From positions 2,728,001 to 2,792,000 of the forward strand of contig NZ_CP102486.1 of the NCBI RefSeq assembly GCF_026261605.1: DNA of 64,000 bases. Direction: 5' to 3'. Shown here piece after piece: positions 52,810-63,426 of the stretch. Numbering within the stretch: position 1 is the stretch's first letter; each line of letters starts with the position of its first letter. The notes under the pieces are model-generated. The model did not search any database and was not told the DNA's origin. It worked only from the letters and a program-made list of their open reading frames with translations. Source of the stretch: Dechloromonas sp. A34. GTDB taxonomy: Bacteria > Pseudomonadota > Gammaproteobacteria > Burkholderiales > Rhodocyclaceae. The position numbers were made by a program, and so were the translations under genes.

Positions 52810-53441
52810 GCAGGCTTCCCAGATCGGCGTGGCGATCCTGGCCAAGGCACCGATTGCCGGATACGCCAAGACGCGGCTGATTCCCCGCCTCGGCCCGCAG
52901 GGGCCGCCACGCTGCAGTGCTGGCTGCTGCGGCGCACTGTGGCCACTGCCATGCAGGCCGCCATCGGGCCGGTCAGCCTGTGGTGTGCGCCGGATGTCGA
53001 TCATCCCGAATTTGCCCGCATCCGCACGGCCGGCGAGCTCACTATCCGGGCGCAGCCGGCCGGCGACCTGGGGCGCGGATGCATGCCGCCATCGTCGACT
53101 CGCCGGCCCTTGCCGGAACCCTGGTGATCGGCACCGATTGCCCGCTGCTCAGCCCGGAATTGCTGCGCCAGGCCGCGGCCGGCCTGCACCAGCACGACGC
53201 CACCGTGGTCCCCGCCGACGATGGCGGTTATGTGCTGATCGGCCTGCGCCGGGCGGCGCAGCAGGTGTTTGAACGGGTAGCTTGGAGCACCGCCGAGGTC
53301 ATGGCTCAGACCCGCGAACGCCTGACCGAACTGAACTGGCGCTGGGCCGAACTCTCACCCCTGTGGGACATCGACCGCGATGCGGATTTCGTGCGGCTCG
53401 CCGAGCTTTTCCCCGAGTTGCGAACACTGGGCGCCGGATGA
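52790..53441 (+). CDS. TIGR04282-type glycosyltransferase (DUF2064), two frameshifts
   Basis: Start ATG 52790 or 52799. IGVAILAKAPIAGYAKTRLI, then the frame shifts at the G4 run 52900-52903 to a frame reading LQCWLLRRTVATAMQAAIGP and AGELTIRAQPAGDLG. A second shift at the G4 run 53070-53073 leads to MHAAIVDSPALAGTLVIGTD, CPLLSPELLRQAA, VPADDGGYVLIGLRR and a stop at 53441. Adding one G at each site gives a continuous protein of about 217 residues. Such proteins pair with TIGR04283 proteins, as here. Confidence 0.8.
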
Positions 53442-54580
53442 AACATCTCGTCCTGGCCGGCGGCGGCCATGCCCATCTGCATATCCTAAAGGCACTGGCC
53501 GCCCGCCGGTGGCCCGACGTCAACGTCACGCTGGTGGCGCCGCACGCCCGCCAGATTTACTCCGGCATGGTGCCGGGCTGGATGGCCGGCCATTACCGCA
53601 TCGAGCAGTGTGCCGCGCCGCTTGGGCCGCTAGCCTGGGCCGCCGGGGTGCGCTTCATCGAGGATAGCGTGAGCGGCCTCGATGCCGGGCAACGCAGGGT
53701 CAGGTCCGCGGTGTCGGGCGACCTCTCCTACGATGCGCTGTCGCTCGATACCGGAGCGGAAATCGATTGTTCCTGTCTGGCGGCGACGGGCGCCCAATTG
53801 CTGCCCATCCGTCCGCTGGAAAATTTTGTCGTCGGCTGGACGCGTCTGCTCGAGTCGCTGCCCACGCTAGGCAGGGCAGCCATTGCCGTGGTCGGTGGCG
53901 GCGCGGCCGGCGTCGAACTGGCCCTGGCCGCCCGTTACCGGCTGACCCGGGAGCTGGGTGCGGCCAGTGTTCAGGTGACCCTGGTGACCGGGCCCCAACT
54001 GTTGCCTGGGCATGGCCAGCGTATCGTCGCCCGCGTCGCGCGGACCCTGGCCGACCATGGTGTCAGTGTCGCCAGCGGCTATGCCGCCGGCACGCCCAAC
54101 GGGCTGCAACTCGACGACGGAGGCCGGCTTGACGCCGATGTCGTCATCGCCGCCACCGGTGTCCGGCCCGCCGCCTGGCTGGCAACCTCCGGCCTGGGGC
54201 TGGATGGGGACGGCTTTGTCGCCGTCAACCAGGGGCAGCAGAGCATTTCGCATCGGGAAGTCTTCGCGGCGGGCGATGTCGCCTCGCGCATCGATGCGCC
54301 ACATGCCAAGTCCGGCGTCTATGCCGTGCGCGCCGGGCCGGTGTTGACGGCCAATCTGGAGCGGATGCTGAACGGAATGCCGCTGCTGGCCTATCGGCCG
54401 CAAAGCCGCAGCCTCTACTTGCTGGCCACCGGGCCGCAAGAAGCCATCATGTCGTGGGGCGGGTTCGTGGCGGGCGGGCGCTGGGCTTGGAAATGGAAAG
54501 ACTGGATCGACCGCCGCTTCATGAGCCAGTACCATCCGGGTAATGCCAACCGTTCCGGAGAAATGCATGAGTCCGTCTGA
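53438..54580 (+). CDS. FAD-dependent oxidoreductase (SelD N-terminal-domain type)
   Basis: 380 residues; ATG 53438 overlaps the previous stop (ATGA). FAD motif LVLAGGGHAHLHILKAL, second nucleotide motif AIAVVGGGAAGVELALAARY, and VFAAGDVASRID near the FAD ribityl site. Resembles the NDH-2-like flavoproteins that occur alone or fused in front of selenophosphate synthase. No selD is adjacent here. Electron partner unknown. Confidence 0.8.
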   Translation: MKHLVLAGGGHAHLHILKALAARRWPDVNVTLVAPHARQIYSGMVPGWMAGHYRIEQCAAPLGPLAWAAGVRFIEDSVSGLDAGQRRVRSAVSGDLSYDALSLDTGAEIDCSCLAATGAQLLPIRPLENFVVGWTRLLESLPTLGRAAIAVVGGGAAGVELALAARYRLTRELGAASVQVTLVTGPQLLPGHGQRIVARVARTLADHGVSVASGYAAGTPNGLQLDDGGRLDADVVIAATGVRPAAWLATSGLGLDGDGFVAVNQGQQSISHREVFAAGDVASRIDAPHAKSGVYAVRAGPVLTANLERMLNGMPLLAYRPQSRSLYLLATGPQEAIMSWGGFVAGGRWAWKWKDWIDRRFMSQYHPGNANRSGEMHESV

Positions 54581-54622
54581 AACGCTTGCGTCCAGTAAGT
54601 TGTGCCGAGATCGGGGTGGGGC

Positions 54623-55215
54623 ATGACGGCACCCGATCAGCTGTTGATTGACGACGCCTTCCTCGACGACATCCGCCGCGACATGATCAAGTTTGCCCAT
54701 CTGCAACTGCGCGATGCGGCCCAGGCCGAGGATGCGGTACAGGAGGCGTTGCTCGCTGCAGTCAGCAACGCCAAGGCATTTTCCGGCCGCTCGGCGATGA
54801 AGACCTGGGTATTCGCCATCCTGAAGAACAAGATTGTCGACCTGATCCGGCGTCAGGTGCGGACCACCAACCTGTCGGCACTCTCGGCTGAAGAGCAAAG
54901 CATGGAAGAAGCCTACGAATCCCTGTTTAAGGCCAACGCCCACTGGAGTCCGGAGACCCGACCCAGGGACTGGGGCAATCCTGAGGAAGCCTTGCGCGAG
55001 AAGCGTTTCTGGGACGTCTTCGATGCCTGCCTGAAACATCTGCCGGAAAACACCGCCCGCGTCTTTATGATGCGCGAGTTCCTGGAGTTCGAGACCAACG
55101 AGGTCTGCCAGGAATTGAGCATCACGACCAGCAATTGCAACGTGATTCTGCACCGTGCCCGCAACGGCTTGCGGCGCTGTCTGGAAAAGAACTGGTTTTC
55201 GGCAGGAGAGCAGCC

Positions 55216-55222
<7 letters not shown>
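54623..55222 (+). CDS. ECF RNA polymerase sigma factor
   Basis: 199 residues from ATG 54623. Region 2: HLQLRDAAQAEDAVQEALLA and AFSGRSAMKTWVFAILKNKI, then DLIRR. Region 4: PENTARVFMMREFLEFETNE with helix-turn-helix ELSITTSNCNVILHRARNGL. The linker between (about 80-125) is longer than average. A zinc-finger anti-sigma gene overlaps its end by 7 bases. Confidence 0.9.
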
Positions 55223-56523
<1,301 letters not shown>

Positions 56524-57249
56524 AGCGGCCGGCCATCGGGGCCGAAGCTCTGTTCATGCAGGTGGATGGCCCCGTCCGCCCGCTGCCAGACCAGCGTCGA
56601 GGCCCGTGTGCCATAGTTCTCCGACTTGACGAAGACAGCCGACAGCAGGCGTTCCCATTCGATCGGGACACCGGTTTGTGGCAGACTCTCGTCGGCCACG
56701 ATGGCCTGATCGGCCAGTAGATCGAAGAACGTATTTTCGGTTGGCAGGTGCTGAAGCGCTTCGCCGAAGCGTTGTCTGGCCTTGACCAGCTTCGGCCACG
56801 GGCTGTCCAGCAGGTGGTTCGACAGGCCATAGATGCCCGGCGGCAATGGGCGCGGCTCGCCATCGCGATTGGAGCAATAGAACAGCGAATCGCCGTCGGC
56901 GAGCAGCAGGTTGAAACCGGAGTAGCGGTTGGGCTCGATATTTTTGGCGTAATCGCTGGCCGGTTCGCTCGAGAGCAGAAATTCGCGGGTCAGCGCGCCG
57001 CGGGAAATTTCGCCCTTCGCCATCCCGGGTTCGCGCACATTGGTCACGGCGGCGAAGCGCCCCGATTCGGTGATGCCCAGCCAGGTACCGCCGGCTTCGA
57101 GGTCGCGCCCGCCGATGGCCTGGGGGACATCCGGCCAACGGGCGGCATCAGCCGTTGGCCGCGCGTAGAACTCGTCGCGGTTGGCGGCGACCACCAGCGG
57201 ATAGTCCGGGTGGGCTCGCCAGCCGACGACGATCAGGCACATCCTTGCA

Positions 57250-58269
57250 CTACGCCGGATTGACCGCTGCCGCCTGGACCTGCGGACCCTCGCGGGAGCC
57301 GAGATGGACGTTGGTCGAGAAGTTCGACTGGACGACGGCGAGCGCCTCGTAGCCGCCATGGGGTGACGGGGCTGCGGTCATCACCATACCGCAGGCCTGG
57401 TCCGGATTGTCCGGCGAGTGCAGGGCATCTCCGGCCTTCAGTGAGTGCTGGCTGGCGAGGCGGTAGAGGTGGCGTTTGACCTTGCCGAGATATTGCGTCC
57501 GGGCGACGATTTCCTGGCCCGGGTAGCAACCCTTGTGGAAGCTGACGCCGCCGATCTTTTCGAAATCGGCCATCTGCGGCACGAATTCTTCCTTGGTAGC
57601 CAGGGTCACCAGCGGATAGGCATTTTGGATGTCCAGCCAGCGCCAGACCGGCACGCCGGCCGGCCGGGCCTTGACGCTTAGTTTCTGCCACAGGGCGGCC
57701 ATCGCCGTTTCGGGCGCCGCGATCATGAGGCGTCCGCCATCGAGGCGGATCACCGTGATGCCATCCGCCGCCAACGTTGCCATCTGCGCCGCCGGGCAGG
57801 GCAGGCCGGCATCGGCCAGCGTCTCGTCGGCTTGCGGTCCGGAGAGGCCGAGCAGGACCATGCTATCGGTTTGCGCAGCCAGTTTGACCTTGGCGCGCAG
57901 CACGAACATCTGGAGCCGTTTCTGGATGGCTTCCTGGAGGTCGGCCGCCAGCACCAACTGGTAATTTTCGCCATTGCGCCAGATCAGGAAACTGGCCTGC
58001 ATCCGGCCCTTGGCGCTGCACCAGCCGGCATGCTGGGCCTGGCCCTCGGCCAGGTGATTGATGTCGCTGGTGAACTGGCTGTGCAGGAAGGCCTTGGCTT
58101 CCTCGCCGGTGGCTTCGATCAGGCCGAGGTGGGTGAGGGGGACTAGTACGGTCTGTTTGCTGGCGGCGAGCAGTTCGCCGGCGGCATCGCCAAAGTTGAG
58201 AAGATCGGAAGTCGCGCCGTCGAAAATGCCGTCGGCAGACTCCAGAAAGCTGCGCCAGTTGGGGTTCAT
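57250..58269 (-). CDS. ygfZ: Folate-binding Fe-S cluster assembly/repair protein YgfZ
   Basis: 339 residues from ATG 58269 (an upstream ATG at 58335 would add non-conserved residues). GcvT-like fold: LTHLGLIEATGEEAKAFLHS, GWCSAKGRMQASFLIW and the signature KGCYPGQEIVARTQYLGKVK containing the required Cys. Supports maintenance of certain Fe-S enzymes such as MiaB. Divergent from mltG. Confidence 0.92.
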   Translation of the reverse strand: MNPNWRSFLESADGIFDGATSDLLNFGDAAGELLAASKQTVLVPLTHLGLIEATGEEAKAFLHSQFTSDINHLAEGQAQHAGWCSAKGRMQASFLIWRNGENYQLVLAADLQEAIQKRLQMFVLRAKVKLAAQTDSMVLLGLSGPQADETLADAGLPCPAAQMATLAADGITVIRLDGGRLMIAAPETAMAALWQKLSVKARPAGVPVWRWLDIQNAYPLVTLATKEEFVPQMADFEKIGGVSFHKGCYPGQEIVARTQYLGKVKRHLYRLASQHSLKAGDALHSPDNPDQACGMVMTAAPSPHGGYEALAVVQSNFSTNVHLGSREGPQVQAAAVNPA

Positions 58270-58361
58270 GGGGGCTCCTGTGGGGGTTTGGGATATTATA
58301 TCGTCCCTTATAACGTGCTCGTTCCAGACGGGCAAGACCCGCTTGCAGCCGACGAGTTCCC

Positions 58362-59357
58362 GTGCGCCTATTCCTTAATATCTTTTTCCTGCTGGCCTTG
58401 TGGGCCGGAGCCGCCGCCGGCGGTCTCTGGTGGTGGGGCAACCAGCCCCTGAGCCTGCGCACCTCGCCGCTCGACTTCCGCGTCGTGGCTGGCAGCAGCC
58501 TGCGTTCGGCCATCGTTCAAATGCAGGAGGCAGGCATCGAGGTTCAGCCGTCACTGCTCTCGCTGCTGGCGCGGGTCAAGCGCTCGGAGACTGGCATCAA
58601 GGCGGGCAGCTATGCGGTCAAGACGGGCGTGACCCCGTTGCAACTGCTGGAGAAGCTGACCCAAGGCAAGGTCACGCAAGGCGACATTACCCTGGTCGAG
58701 GGCTGGACCTTCCGGCAATGGCGGACGCGGCTCGATGCCCACCCCGATCTTTCCCACGAGACGCAAGGCTTAACCGAGGCCCAGATAATCGAACGCCTGG
58801 GGCTGAACGTCGCGCGTTTGGAAGGCTGGCTTTTTCCGGACACCTATCTGTTCGACAAGCAGTCGAGCGATCTCGAACTGATTGCCCGGGCAGTGCGTTC
58901 CATGCAGCGTCGGCTGGATGGCGAATGGGCCGGGCGGGCCGATGGCCTGCCATACAAGAGCCCATTCGAGGCGCTGATCATGGCTTCGATCATTGAAAAG
59001 GAAACCGGCCGCGAGGCGGACCGAGCGCTGGTAGCAGCCGTCTTTGTCAACCGCTTGCGCAAGGGCATGTTGTTGCAGACCGACCCTACCGTGATCTACG
59101 GCCTTGGCGACTCCTTCGACGGAAATCTCCGCAAGTACGATCTGCTGACCGACACTTCCTACAATACCTACACGCGGACTGGCTTGCCGCCAACGCCGAT
59201 TGCCATGCCCGGGCTGGCGTCATTGCGGGCCGCCCTGCATCCGGCACCGTCCGAAGCACTTTATTTCGTCGCACGCGGCGATGGCAGCAGCGAATTTTCA
59301 CAATCGCTCGACGAGCACAACCGGGCAGTCAACAAATACCAGAGGAGAGGAAAGTGA
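58362..59357 (+). CDS. mltG: Endolytic murein transglycosylase
   Basis: 331 residues from GTG 58362. Membrane helix 4-25 ([20 protein letters not shown]), LysM-like part, catalytic Glu in [14 protein letters not shown] near 207, and [18 protein letters not shown]. Cleaves nascent glycan strands at the inner membrane. Overlaps tmk by 4 bases, a standard proteobacterial order. Confidence 0.93.
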   Translation: MRLFLNIFFLLALWAGAAAGGLWWWGNQPLSLRTSPLDFRVVAGSSLRSAIVQMQEAGIEVQPSLLSLLARVKRSETGIKAGSYAVKTGVTPLQLLEKLTQGKVTQGDITLVEGWTFRQWRTRLDAHPDLSHETQGLTEAQIIERLGLNVARLEGWLFPDTYLFDKQSSDLELIARAVRSMQRRLDGEWAGRADGLPYKSPFEALIMASIIEKETGREADRALVAAVFVNRLRKGMLLQTDPTVIYGLGDSFDGNLRKYDLLTDTSYNTYTRTGLPPTPIAMPGLASLRAALHPAPSEALYFVARGDGSSEFSQSLDEHNRAVNKYQRRGK

Positions 59358-59968
59358 GAGGAAAATTCATCACTTTCGAAGGCATTGATGGTGCCGGCAA
59401 GAGCAGCCATGTCGAATGGCTGGCGGAATGGCTGCGTTCCCGTGGGCTGGTGGTACAGGTTACCCGCGAGCCGGGTGGAACGGTGCTTGGCGAGAAGTTG
59501 CGCGAGATGCTGCTCAACGACAGCATGCATCTCGAAACCGAAACCCTGCTGATGTTTGCGGCGCGCCGCGAGCATCTGGCCCAACTCATTGAACCGGCGC
59601 TGGCGCGCGGGGAGTGGGTGGTTTGCGATCGTTTTAGCGACGCCACCTATGCTTATCAAGGGGGCGGGCGCGGTCTCGATCGCGCCAAGTTCCAGATTCT
59701 CGAACGTTGGGTGCATGAGCACGTCCAGCCCGATCTCACCCTGCTTTTTGATCTGCCCCTCGATGTGGCGCGCGAGCGTATTGTACTGGCCAGTCGCATA
59801 CTGGATCGCTTCGAGCAAGAGAGGGCGGATTTTCACGAGCGAGTCCGTCAGGCCTACCTGGAAAGAGCGCATGCCCATCCCTCGCGTATTCAGGTTATCG
59901 ATGCCCACAACAGCCTCGATAATATTCGCAAACGACTTGAACAAATTGTCATAACAAATTGTTTATGA
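59354..59968 (+). CDS. tmk: Thymidylate kinase (housekeeping)
   Basis: 204 residues from GTG 59354. Walker [46 protein letters not shown] and lid region [18 protein letters not shown]. Phosphorylates dTMP. Contrast with the divergent kinase at 35124-35702. Stop overlaps holB start. Confidence 0.95.
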   Translation: MRGKFITFEGIDGAGKSSHVEWLAEWLRSRGLVVQVTREPGGTVLGEKLREMLLNDSMHLETETLLMFAARREHLAQLIEPALARGEWVVCDRFSDATYAYQGGGRGLDRAKFQILERWVHEHVQPDLTLLFDLPLDVARERIVLASRILDRFEQERADFHERVRQAYLERAHAHPSRIQVIDAHNSLDNIRKRLEQIVITNCL

Positions 59969-60984
59969 ACGTTATAAGGCTTCACGAAAAGGTCTGGTTG
60001 AGCCTTCAGGCGCGACGGAGACAACTGCCACACGCCTTATTGCTGGTCGGGCAAAAGGGGCTGGGAAAATTGGAACTGGCCAGGCAGTTCGCCGCCAGCC
60101 TGCTCTGTGAGCAGCCGCAGGCAAGCGGTCTGGCTTGCGGACAATGTCTGGCCTGTAACTGGTATGCGCAGGGCAATCACCCTGATTTTCGGTTGCTGCA
60201 ACCGGAGGCACTGGGCGATGAAGTGGAGGCGGAAGAGGGTAAGAAAAAGCCAAGTCAGCAGATCACCATCGATCAGGTGCGTGGCCTGGATGACTTTCTG
60301 AATGTCGGTACACATCGAGGTGGTTTGCGTATTGTCCTGGTCAATCCTGCCGAAGCGATGAATCGCAACACCGCGAATGCAATTCTTAAAACACTTGAAG
60401 AACCTGCGCCAAGTACATTGTTTTTAATAGTTTCAAGTGATCCGGCGCGCCTGCTGCCGACCATTCGCAGCCGCTGCCAGGTGATGCCCGTTCCGCTTCC
60501 CGGGGCACAGCATGCGGAGAGCGTTCTGGTCGCCGAAGGTATTTCCGATGCCCGGCGCTGGCTGGCGCTGGCTGGTGGTTCGCCCGGTCTGGCGCTTGAA
60601 CTCGCGGCTTCTGGGCAATTGGCATGGCTGGAGACGCTGGTCAAGCGACTTGGCGGCGGAAGAGAAATCGACCCGCTGGGGGTGGCGGCCGATTTGGAAA
60701 AGGCGATCAAGGAGAGCAAGGGAAAGCTCTTGCTCAAACAGGTGCTCGAGGCGCTGCAGAAATGGTTGGTTGATCTGACGCTGGCCAGGAATGGCTTGCC
60801 GGTCCGCTATTTTCTGCCGCAGTCGGCCACAATATCGGGCCTGGCTGATATGATTCCCGCCATGCGCCTGAACCATTTCTATCGCGACCTGATTTCACGC
60901 CGTCAGGAAGCTGAGCAGCCGCTGAATGCGCGCCTGTTCCTGGAGGGGGTTTTTCTCGATTACCGTGGCCTCTTTGCCAATTGA
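59965..60984 (+). CDS. holB: DNA polymerase III delta' subunit
   Basis: 339 residues from ATG 59965. AAA+ clamp-loader fold: [20 protein letters not shown], the zinc site [18 protein letters not shown] (the upstream Cys of the site is in SLLCEQ or LAC), [33 protein letters not shown] and the SRC motif [12 protein letters not shown]. Position between tmk and pilZ is canonical. Confidence 0.95.
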   Translation: MNVIRLHEKVWLSLQARRRQLPHALLLVGQKGLGKLELARQFAASLLCEQPQASGLACGQCLACNWYAQGNHPDFRLLQPEALGDEVEAEEGKKKPSQQITIDQVRGLDDFLNVGTHRGGLRIVLVNPAEAMNRNTANAILKTLEEPAPSTLFLIVSSDPARLLPTIRSRCQVMPVPLPGAQHAESVLVAEGISDARRWLALAGGSPGLALELAASGQLAWLETLVKRLGGGREIDPLGVAADLEKAIKESKGKLLLKQVLEALQKWLVDLTLARNGLPVRYFLPQSATISGLADMIPAMRLNHFYRDLISRRQEAEQPLNARLFLEGVFLDYRGLFAN

Positions 60985-61005
60985 CAAGCAACGAGTGGAT
61001 AAGCA

Positions 61006-61368
61006 ATGAGTGAAGCCAAGCCCGCTCCCCAGCGCCCCAGCGTCCTGTCGCTGAACATCAATTCAAAGTCGGCGCTGTACGCCGCCTTCATGCCACATTT
61101 ACGCGCCGGTGGCATCTTTATCCCGACGACCCGCAACTACAGCATTGGCGACGAGGTTTTCATGCTGCTCTCGCTGATGGACGATCCCGCCAAGCTGCCG
61201 ATCGCCGGCGCGGTGGTCTGGATTACGCCGGCCGGAGCGCAGAATGGTCGGGCTCAGGGAATCGGGGTTCATTTCAACAACGACGAAAGTGGCCAGGAAG
61301 CGCGCCGTAAGATCGAGGGGCTGCTGGGTGGTGTCATGCAGTCGTCGCGCCCGACACACACCCTCTGA
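61006..61368 (+). CDS. pilZ: PilZ-domain type IV pilus assembly protein
   Basis: 120 residues. LSLNINSKSALYAAFMPHLR, GGIFIPTTRNYSIGDEVFML and GVHFNNDES. As in the founding PilZ of pseudomonads, the RxxxR and D/NxSxxG c-di-GMP motifs are not intact. Needed for pilus assembly in relatives. Located between holB and tatD as usual. Confidence 0.9.
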   Translation: MSEAKPAPQRPSVLSLNINSKSALYAAFMPHLRAGGIFIPTTRNYSIGDEVFMLLSLMDDPAKLPIAGAVVWITPAGAQNGRAQGIGVHFNNDESGQEARRKIEGLLGGVMQSSRPTHTL

Positions 61369-61376
61369 TTGACCCC

Positions 61377-62156
61377 ATGCTGGTCGATTCCCATTGTCAT
61401 CTGGATTTCCCCGGCTTAGCCGACCATCTTCCGGATGTCCTCCGGCGCATGGCTGAAAACGGTGTTGGCGCCGCCGTCTGCATCGGCGTCAACCTCGAAG
61501 ACCTGCCCAAGGTACTGGCGATTGCTGAAAGTGACGAACGGCTTTTTGCCACGGTCGGTGTTCATCCTGAGTACACCGATCTTGAAGAGCCAACCGAGGA
61601 TCAACTGGTCGACCTGGCTGCCCACCCGAAAGTGGTTGCCATTGGCGAGACTGGTCTCGACTACTACTGGCAGAAAGATCAGCCGGAATGGCAAAGGGTG
61701 CGCTTTCGCAATCATATTGGCGCCGCAAAACGCTGCGCCAAGCCGTTGGTCATCCATACCCGCGAATCGGCTTCCGATACCCTGCGTTTGATGCGTGAAG
61801 AGGGTGCCGAAGCAGCGGGTGGTGTCATGCACTGTTTTACCGAGAGCTGGGAAATCGCTCGCCAGGCACTTGATCTTGGCTTCTATCTCTCATTTTCCGG
61901 TATCGTCACCTTCAAGAACGCGACTATCGTCAAGGAGGTTGCGCAGAAATGTCCGCTTGACCGGCTTCTCGTTGAGACCGATTCGCCCTATCTGGCGCCC
62001 GTGCCCTATCGTGGCAAGCCCAACGAGCCGGGCTATGTCCGCTACGTGGCCGAAGAAATCGCCAAGCTGCGCTCCATTGAACTGGATGCGCTGGTGGCAG
62101 CAACGACCGACAACTTTTTCAACCTGTTCAAGCACGCCAGACGGCCATCCAATTGA
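61377..62156 (+). CDS. TatD-family metal-dependent hydrolase (YcfH)
   Basis: 259 residues. Metal ligands DSHCHLDF at 4-11, GETGLDYYW near 97, VIHTRESASD near 132, HCFTES near 157 and the late ETDSPYLAP near 207. TIM-barrel amidohydrolase fold. TatD proteins are nucleases or D-aminoacyl-related hydrolases. Stop overlaps the ankyrin gene start. Confidence 0.93.
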   Translation: MLVDSHCHLDFPGLADHLPDVLRRMAENGVGAAVCIGVNLEDLPKVLAIAESDERLFATVGVHPEYTDLEEPTEDQLVDLAAHPKVVAIGETGLDYYWQKDQPEWQRVRFRNHIGAAKRCAKPLVIHTRESASDTLRLMREEGAEAAGGVMHCFTESWEIARQALDLGFYLSFSGIVTFKNATIVKEVAQKCPLDRLLVETDSPYLAPVPYRGKPNEPGYVRYVAEEIAKLRSIELDALVAATTDNFFNLFKHARRPSN

Positions 62157-62815
62157 TGAAGAAAAGACTTCTGATAGCAGCTGTCGCTACTCTTCTTCCT
62201 CTGTTCGCTGAGGGGGGGGCTTACGATGATCTGATTGGCTCGGCCAAGCTGGGCGATACCCGGACTGTGGCCGAGATCCTCCAGAAGGGTGCTTCGATTA
62301 ATACGACCGATATCGAGGGCAACACCCTTTTGATGCTGGCGGCGCGTGACGGTCATGTCGAACTTGTTGATTACCTGATCCGGCAGCGGGTTAAGCTCGA
62401 CGCCCGCAATTCGGCGGGGGATACCGCGCTGCGTCTGGCGGCCTTTCGCGGGCACCCGGCGGTCGTCGAAAAACTGATCGCAGGCGGTGCTGCCGTCAAT
62501 ATGCCGGGCTGGACGCCATTGAACTATGCTGCATTTGCCGGTCACGTCGAAATTGTCCGGTTGCTGCTTAAAGCTGGTGCCGACGTCAATTCGCCCAGCG
62601 AAAACGGTACTACCCCGTTGATCGCGGCGTCACGTGGCGGACACATCGAAGTCGTCCGGCTGTTACTTGCCGGCAAGGCCGATCCCAACAAGCCCCAGGA
62701 TTCAGGGGAAACTGCGCTCGACGTGGCGCGCAAGAATCAGCACACCGATATTGGCGAACTCTTGCTAAAGGCGGGCGGCAAGTCTGGGCGCTCGGTTACC
62801 ATCGAGGTTCGTTGA
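62156..62815 (+). CDS. Secreted ankyrin-repeat protein
   Basis: 219 residues. Signal peptide MKKRLLIAAVATLLPLFAEG, followed by five ankyrin repeats, for example GNTLLMLAARDGHVELVDYL, GDTALRLAAFRGHPAVVEKL and GTTPLIAASRGGHIEVVRLL. The signal contains a G8 run (62212-62219). Protein-protein interaction module, probably periplasmic. Coupled to tatD by the overlap TGATG. Confidence 0.9.
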   Translation: MKKRLLIAAVATLLPLFAEGGAYDDLIGSAKLGDTRTVAEILQKGASINTTDIEGNTLLMLAARDGHVELVDYLIRQRVKLDARNSAGDTALRLAAFRGHPAVVEKLIAGGAAVNMPGWTPLNYAAFAGHVEIVRLLLKAGADVNSPSENGTTPLIAASRGGHIEVVRLLLAGKADPNKPQDSGETALDVARKNQHTDIGELLLKAGGKSGRSVTIEVR

Positions 62816-62915
62816 CGTGGGGTAGTCGTCTAATTCAAGGTGCAGGGGTATAGTAGAAACTGTTAATTTTCAACCGGTTTCTCGGTGCATCTGTGACTTG
62901 AGAGAGGTACTTTCA

Positions 62916-63344
62916 ATGAACGCCGACAATGCTGTTTTCCTGCCCGATGCGCTGGTAATCAACGTGCCGGAAGTTGACGAGCAGCATGCCGGACTGTTTG
63001 CCAGCTTGGCTCGTTTAAAGGACCGCTGTGTCGAATCCAATTGCCTGCCCACGGAAGATGCGACAAAGCTACTGGAGATTCTGCGTGTGCATTGCGCAAC
63101 TGAAGAAGCTATGGCCCGTGAGGCTGGTCTGGAGTTCTCTTCGCATACCGCAAAACACCAGCAGATGCTGAAAGGCATCGCGAAGACCCTAGACGAGGTC
63201 CGTGAGGGGCACACCGATGCCTTCAGCCTGATTCGCTACCTGGAGTACTGGTTTGAGCGCCACATCAGAGAAGAAGACATCGGCTTTGGCCTGCGTCTGC
63301 AAGACTCGGGCGCCTTCGATGGTGGCGGCTCAGCCCGTGAATGA
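62916..63344 (+). CDS. Bacteriohemerythrin
   Basis: 142 residues from ATG 62916. Diiron ligands: DEQHAGLF (His), HCATEEAM (His, Glu), HTAKHQQML (His, His) and FERHIREED (His, Asp). Four-helix bundle; binds O2 reversibly for storage, delivery or sensing. Stand-alone, no partner domain. Confidence 0.9.
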   Translation: MNADNAVFLPDALVINVPEVDEQHAGLFASLARLKDRCVESNCLPTEDATKLLEILRVHCATEEAMAREAGLEFSSHTAKHQQMLKGIAKTLDEVREGHTDAFSLIRYLEYWFERHIREEDIGFGLRLQDSGAFDGGGSARE

Positions 63345-63426
63345 AACGGGGGCTACGCGCCTGCCAGGGGGCAGTAGAAACTGTTGGCAGGGAGTAGATT
63401 CTTAATTCCCCCGGATTCGCCGGCTC

